NCBI GenBank assembly: GCA_023415815.1
Contig: JAEZJL010000458.1
Coordinates: 1 to 8,891, forward strand
From: Bacillota bacterium
GTDB lineage: Bacteria; Bacillota; Clostridia; Acetivibrionales; DTU013
DNA: 8,891 bases
Direction of reading: 5' to 3'
Shown: piece by piece, positions 7,407-8,891 of the stretch
How the letters are laid out: every line of letters starts with the position of its first letter
Position numbering within the stretch: position 1 is the first letter of the stretch
Made by a program: the position numbers and the translations under genes
The notes under the pieces: model-generated
The model's input: the letters and a program-made list of their open reading frames with translations, nothing else
Database searches by the model: none
Told to the model about the DNA's origin: nothing

Positions 7407-7440
7407 AAAAAAACTGTAAAGGCATAGCTTCGCCATTGCA
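7407..7440 (-). terminator. Terminator-like hairpin in the loaP-dehydratase leader, probable antitermination target
   Basis: On the minus strand an imperfect 26-base inverted repeat (7415-7440) has a GGCG/TGCC core, flanking AA/TT and TG/CA pairs, two internal mismatches and a six-base loop. One base later come seven T (7413-7407). This is the form of a Rho-independent terminator of moderate strength. It lies between loaP and the first biosynthetic gene, where it would stop transcription in the absence of an antiterminator. Strength and use are inferred; two mismatches make it less than ideal. Confidence 0.55.
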
Positions 7441-7458
7441 TATATAAAATATATACGC
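7438..7458 (-). promoter_or_regulatory. AT-rich leader RNA hairpin next to the terminator
   Basis: The minus strand forms a nine-pair stem (GCGTATATA with TATATATGC, one G-U wobble) around a three-base TTT loop. Its last three bases are also the first three of the terminator-like hairpin, so the two structures abut and compete at their edge. It might be a pause or regulatory hairpin, or simply an AT-rich palindrome. Confidence 0.4.
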
Positions 7459-7481
7459 TCTCAGACCTTATCTTATAACCT

Positions 7482-7514
7482 CCTGATCTCCGGACGGGCC
7501 GAAACACCGGCAGG
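7482..7514 (-). promoter_or_regulatory. GC-rich leader RNA hairpin, candidate LoaP recognition element
   Basis: On the minus strand CCTGCCGG (7514-7507) can pair with CCGG (7493-7490) and, after a four-base AGAT bulge, with CAGG (7485-7482). This gives two four-pair helices around a 13-base loop. An alternative small stem, GCCG/CGGC, exists in the same stretch. The element begins 22 bases after the loaP stop and lies upstream of the terminator. LoaP proteins are reported to need an RNA hairpin in target leaders; that this is the one is inference from position. Confidence 0.35.
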
Positions 7515-7536
7515 AAATTTCGGATTTTAAAGCGGC

Positions 7537-8061
7537 TTAAACAGGTTTCAGAAGCGATATCCCCAGGTCGACTGTCCTTTCCTCGCCGAGGAAATTCAGT
7601 CTCACCCTTGCGCGTTCCTTTCTATGGTCGATGCTGGAAATTATGCCTTCCAGTGAAAAAAGAGGTCCGTCCGTTACCCTGACCCTTCCGTTCTCCAGCA
7701 GGACGCTGGAGAAGCCTATCTCCTCGCCGTTGCATATGAGTCGGGAGAGCACGTCCATTTCGCTACGGTCGATCACGGAGATTTCATTTCCGGTCTTAAG
7801 AATTTTAAAAACATTGGGGACGTTTTTTAAACGATAGTATATTTCCGTATCAATAATGCCGTTTACGAAAACATATCCCGGAAACAGCACCTTTGTCTCC
7901 ATATTCCACACTCCTGCCTTTCTCAGCCGGAGCTTTCTCTTAGGCACCAAGACGGCAAAACTATCCGGCAAACGGTATTTCAGCCTTTCCTTTACCCTGT
8001 CTTCATCACCTGTCTCGACAAAAAAACCATGCCAGCTGTCTATCCGGGAATCAAGCATCAT
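7537..8061 (-). CDS. loaP: LoaP-type NusG paralogue, transcription antitermination factor
   Basis: A 174-aa protein from the preferred start. The NGN domain spans about 9-105: SWHGFFVETGDEDRVKE (9-25) corresponds to 'WY-l-v-TG-E-V', then VPKRKL (39-44), RKAG, and LFPGYVFV (59-66). The C-terminal KOW domain (about 125-160) has GRVRVTDGPLFSLEGIISS, then KERARVRLNFLGEERTVDLG. This is the LoaP/UpxY group of specialised NusG proteins, which bind elongating RNA polymerase and let it pass terminators in long EPS or antibiotic operons. It is the first gene of the operon, as is usual for regulators of this type. The start is set at 8061, because AGGTGG (8069-8074) lies seven bases before it, while the in-frame ATG at 8079 has no ribosome site. 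It could in principle be another NusG-like subfamily, but housekeeping NusG is unlikely from the context. Confidence 0.88.
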   Translation of the reverse strand: MMLDSRIDSWHGFFVETGDEDRVKERLKYRLPDSFAVLVPKRKLRLRKAGVWNMETKVLFPGYVFVNGIIDTEIYYRLKNVPNVFKILKTGNEISVIDRSEMDVLSRLICNGEEIGFSSVLLENGRVRVTDGPLFSLEGIISSIDHRKERARVRLNFLGEERTVDLGISLLKPV

Positions 8062-8152
8062 TTTATGACCACCTATCATTCAAAAAAATTAAAGAAAACA
8101 AATCGGCCTCTGTACTGCGATCGTATAACTCTTTATATCCGCGAGTCCTTTT

Positions 8153-8163
8153 ACAATTATTGT
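8153..8163. repeat. 11-bp palindrome at the predicted transcription start
   Basis: ACAAT-T-ATTGT (plus strand) is a perfect odd palindrome placed directly after the -10 box of the loaP promoter, covering the predicted start site near 8158. It could be a repressor site, but AT-rich palindromes of this length also arise by chance. Confidence 0.35.
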
Positions 8164-8164
8164 T

Positions 8165-8193
8165 ATTTTATTGCTTGAGCACAGCAAAGTCAA
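8165..8193 (-). promoter_or_regulatory. Sigma-A-type promoter of the loaP-EPS operon
   Basis: Minus-strand -35 TTGACT (8193-8188) and -10 TAAAAT (8170-8165) are separated by exactly 17 bases, each box one mismatch from consensus. Transcription would start near 8158, giving a leader of roughly 100 bases before loaP. The spacer itself is a 5-bp inverted repeat, TTGCT-7-AGCAA, which could be a regulator site. It is the best promoter in the window and lies downstream of the terminator that closes the neighbouring unit. Confidence 0.75.
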
Positions 8194-8238
8194 CGATATT
8201 TGGCATATTTCCCATATTATGGATGTAAAATAAATACT

Positions 8239-8275
8239 GCTCGCTTACTCCCTGCAAAATTCCCGGACAGCGAGC
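8239..8275. repeat. 7-bp inverted repeat GCTCGCT/AGCGAGC upstream of the loaP promoter
   Basis: GCTCGCT (8239-8245) and AGCGAGC (8269-8275) are perfect inverted copies 23 bases apart, flanked on one side by a run of six C on the plus strand. Read on the minus strand, the stem is followed by AGTATTTATTTT. It could be a weak second terminator for the upstream unit or a regulator site about 50 bp upstream of the -35 box. Confidence 0.4.
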
Positions 8276-8311
8276 CCCCCTCTCGCATTTGTACGTTTTT
8301 TTAAGAAATTA

Positions 8312-8374
8312 CCCGAAAATTTCATCAGGTCATTGAATTTTATCGCCTTCTGCACATTTGGCGTCCCGAAAATT
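8312..8374. repeat. 10-bp direct repeat cccgaaaatt, two copies 53 bp apart
   Basis: Identical copies occupy 8312-8321 and 8365-8374. The 53-bp period is close to five helical turns, so both would face the same side of the DNA. Both are upstream of the loaP promoter; one touches the terminator of the neighbouring unit. A role in regulator binding is inference only. Confidence 0.35.
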
Positions 8375-8377
8375 GAC

Positions 8378-8414
8378 AAAAAACAAGAGAAGCCATATCG
8401 GGACTTCCCTTGTT
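8378..8414 (-). terminator. Intrinsic terminator of the PIN/antitoxin-like unit
   Basis: On the minus strand ACAAGGGAAG (8413-8404) pairs fully with CTTCTCTTGT (8392-8383), with one G-U pair and an 11-base loop, and runs directly into six T (8383-8378). It is oriented to end transcription from the right-hand genes and so separates them from the EPS operon. The plus strand has a mismatch in the stem and no T-run, so the signal is one-directional. Confidence 0.8.
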
Positions 8415-8547
8415 CTCTGACGATTATCTGTTTTAGAGTGTGTGTTTTAAGCCTTATGTATAGTTTTGTATAATTTCGTCCGGAAGATATATAGATAAGT
8501 CACATTAACAACCATTATGTGTAAAAGCAAATGCTTCAAATCTTACT

Positions 8548-8745
8548 TTAATCAGAAACTGCTTCCATTGCAAGCTTACTTAACTCACGAACACTTAGCT
8601 TGCTGTCCAGGTTTTCATCACGCCATTTTGTATAATCAAAAGGCTCCTTATTCATAAGCATAATAAATCGTTCGGCATCTACATAACCTAATTTGGCAAT
8701 CAACGCATTCATTCCTTCAACTTTTATAATCGTATCTGCTTTCAT
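8548..8745 (-). CDS. Small protein (65 aa), likely antitoxin partner of the PIN-domain gene
   Basis: The protein begins MKADTIIKVEGMNALIAKLG, then YVDAERFIMLMNKEPFDYTKWRDE, and ends with a charged helix (SVRELSKLAMEAV). It resembles small uncharacterised bacterial proteins that share the 'G-AL---LG-VDAERF' and 'FDYTKWR' segments and are often found with PIN-domain genes. I do not know a named function. GGAGGG lies seven bases before the ATG, within the end of the PIN reading frame, and only three bases separate the PIN stop from this start, so the pair is coupled. Predicted mostly helical, with no signal peptide or membrane segment. The antitoxin role rests on context. Usual type II order is antitoxin first; here the PIN gene comes first. 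Confidence 0.75.
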   Translation of the reverse strand: MKADTIIKVEGMNALIAKLGYVDAERFIMLMNKEPFDYTKWRDENLDSKLSVRELSKLAMEAVSD

Positions 8746-8748
8746 GAG

Positions 8749-8891
8749 CTATCCCTCCATTTCACTGATAAATTCTACAGGATTTACAATTTTTATGTCA
8801 GACAGAGGTATGTGTAATAATTTTTTGTCCGTAGTAATATAATAATCGCATTTTGCATACACTGCAGCGGCAATATGCAACGCATCTAAAG
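8749..8891 (-). CDS. PIN-domain (VapC-like) toxin, C-terminal part (5' end beyond the right edge)
   Basis: The last 46 residues are in the window, ending in TAG at 8749-8751. LDALHIAAAVYAKCDYYITT followed by DKKLL is the C-terminal PIN signature: the Asp in 'LDALHIA' and the Asp in 'TTDKKL' belong to the acidic metal-binding site. IKIVNPVEFI then forms the usual final strand. PIN toxins are Mg-dependent ribonucleases that cut tRNA, rRNA or mRNA. The N-terminal catalytic Asp and the promoter are outside the window, so whether the gene is intact cannot be told. It sits three bases upstream of the 65-aa gene and shares its transcript. Confidence 0.82.
   Translation of the reverse strand, partial: LDALHIAAAVYAKCDYYITTDKKLLHIPLSDIKIVNPVEFISEMEG

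Larger units (their letters stand above)
8062..8547. other. AT-rich intergenic region between the toxin-antitoxin-like unit and the EPS operon
   Basis: No coding frame with a ribosome site and family similarity was found on either strand. The stretch contains the terminator of the upstream unit, a 10-bp direct repeat, a 7-bp inverted repeat and the promoter for loaP, listed separately. The part from 8415 to 8547 shows only a weak AAGC/GCTT hairpin (8525-8536) and nothing else I can interpret. Base composition is clearly AT-richer than the operon to the left. Confidence 0.7.

Noticed and set aside
7328..7507. N-terminal extension of 60 residues on the dehydratase
   Set aside because: The frame is open, but it spans the hairpin and poly-T leader, has no family similarity, and a far better start with GGGAGGAG exists at 7327.
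8062..8079. Upstream in-frame ATG for loaP at 8079
   Set aside because: No Shine-Dalgarno ahead of it, only an A/T-rich run. AGGTGG, inside this extension, is correctly spaced for 8061.
8373..8401. Plus-strand promoter with a perfect TTGACA at 8373-8378
   Set aside because: The matching -10 at 17 bp is TATCGG, which is poor. The sequence is part of the minus-strand terminator, and no plus-strand gene follows.
8469..8474. Plus-strand TATAAT box
   Set aside because: No -35 at a suitable distance (tttaag instead) and no gene on that strand.
8525..8536. Small hairpin AAGC/GCTT after the 65-aa gene as a terminator
   Set aside because: Only four to five pairs and no real T-run. The hairpin at 8378-8414 is much stronger.
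1..8891. CRISPR arrays, tRNA or rRNA genes, insertion sequences, attachment sites
   Set aside because: No regular repeat-spacer arrangement, cloverleaf-type arms, transposase motifs or terminal inverted repeats were seen.

Overview
The window looks like chromosomal DNA of a low- to mid-GC Gram-positive bacterium, most likely a Clostridia-type Firmicute. The reasons are strong AGGAGG-type ribosome binding sites, a sigma-A-like promoter, a LoaP-type NusG paralogue, and EPS genes of the PglF/PglE/PglC (B. subtilis EpsC/EpsN/EpsL) type. The species cannot be named from the sequence. Every gene I can support is on the minus strand, so the biological reading order runs from high to low coordinates.

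Right edge (8548-8891): the C-terminus of a PIN-domain toxin-like protein, followed 3 bp later by a 65-aa protein that is the likely antitoxin partner. An intrinsic terminator (8378-8414) closes this unit. A 486-bp AT-rich gap (8062-8547) follows. It holds that terminator, a direct repeat, an inverted repeat and one very good promoter (-35 at 8188-8193, -10 at 8165-8170).

Main block (1-8061): a surface or exopolysaccharide operon starting with loaP, a specialised NusG paralogue. A 209-bp gap after loaP carries possible RNA hairpins and a terminator-like hairpin with seven U. This is where a LoaP-type factor would be expected to act. Then come a membrane UDP-GlcNAc 4,6-dehydratase (PglF type), a PLP aminotransferase (PglE type), an initiating phosphoglycosyl transferase (PglC type), a GNAT/FemAB-like protein, a GT2 glycosyltransferase, a TagD-like cytidylyltransferase, an FrhB-like iron-sulfur protein and the N-terminus of a LicD-family phosphotransferase, cut by the window edge. 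Genes from 5402 leftward overlap or lie within about 25 bp of each other, which indicates one transcript.

As a system: dehydratase and aminotransferase should make a UDP-4-amino-4,6-dideoxy-N-acetylhexosamine. The phosphoglycosyl transferase would load this or a related sugar phosphate onto undecaprenyl phosphate, and the GT2 enzyme would extend it. The cytidylyltransferase and LicD protein together suggest decoration with an alcohol phosphate such as glycerol phosphate. No PglD-type acetyltransferase is seen, and the GNAT-like protein is a candidate to fill that role. Flippase, polymerase and other transferases are not in the window and may lie beyond the left edge. The least understood parts are the loaP-dehydratase leader RNA, the FrhB-like protein and the GNAT-like protein.
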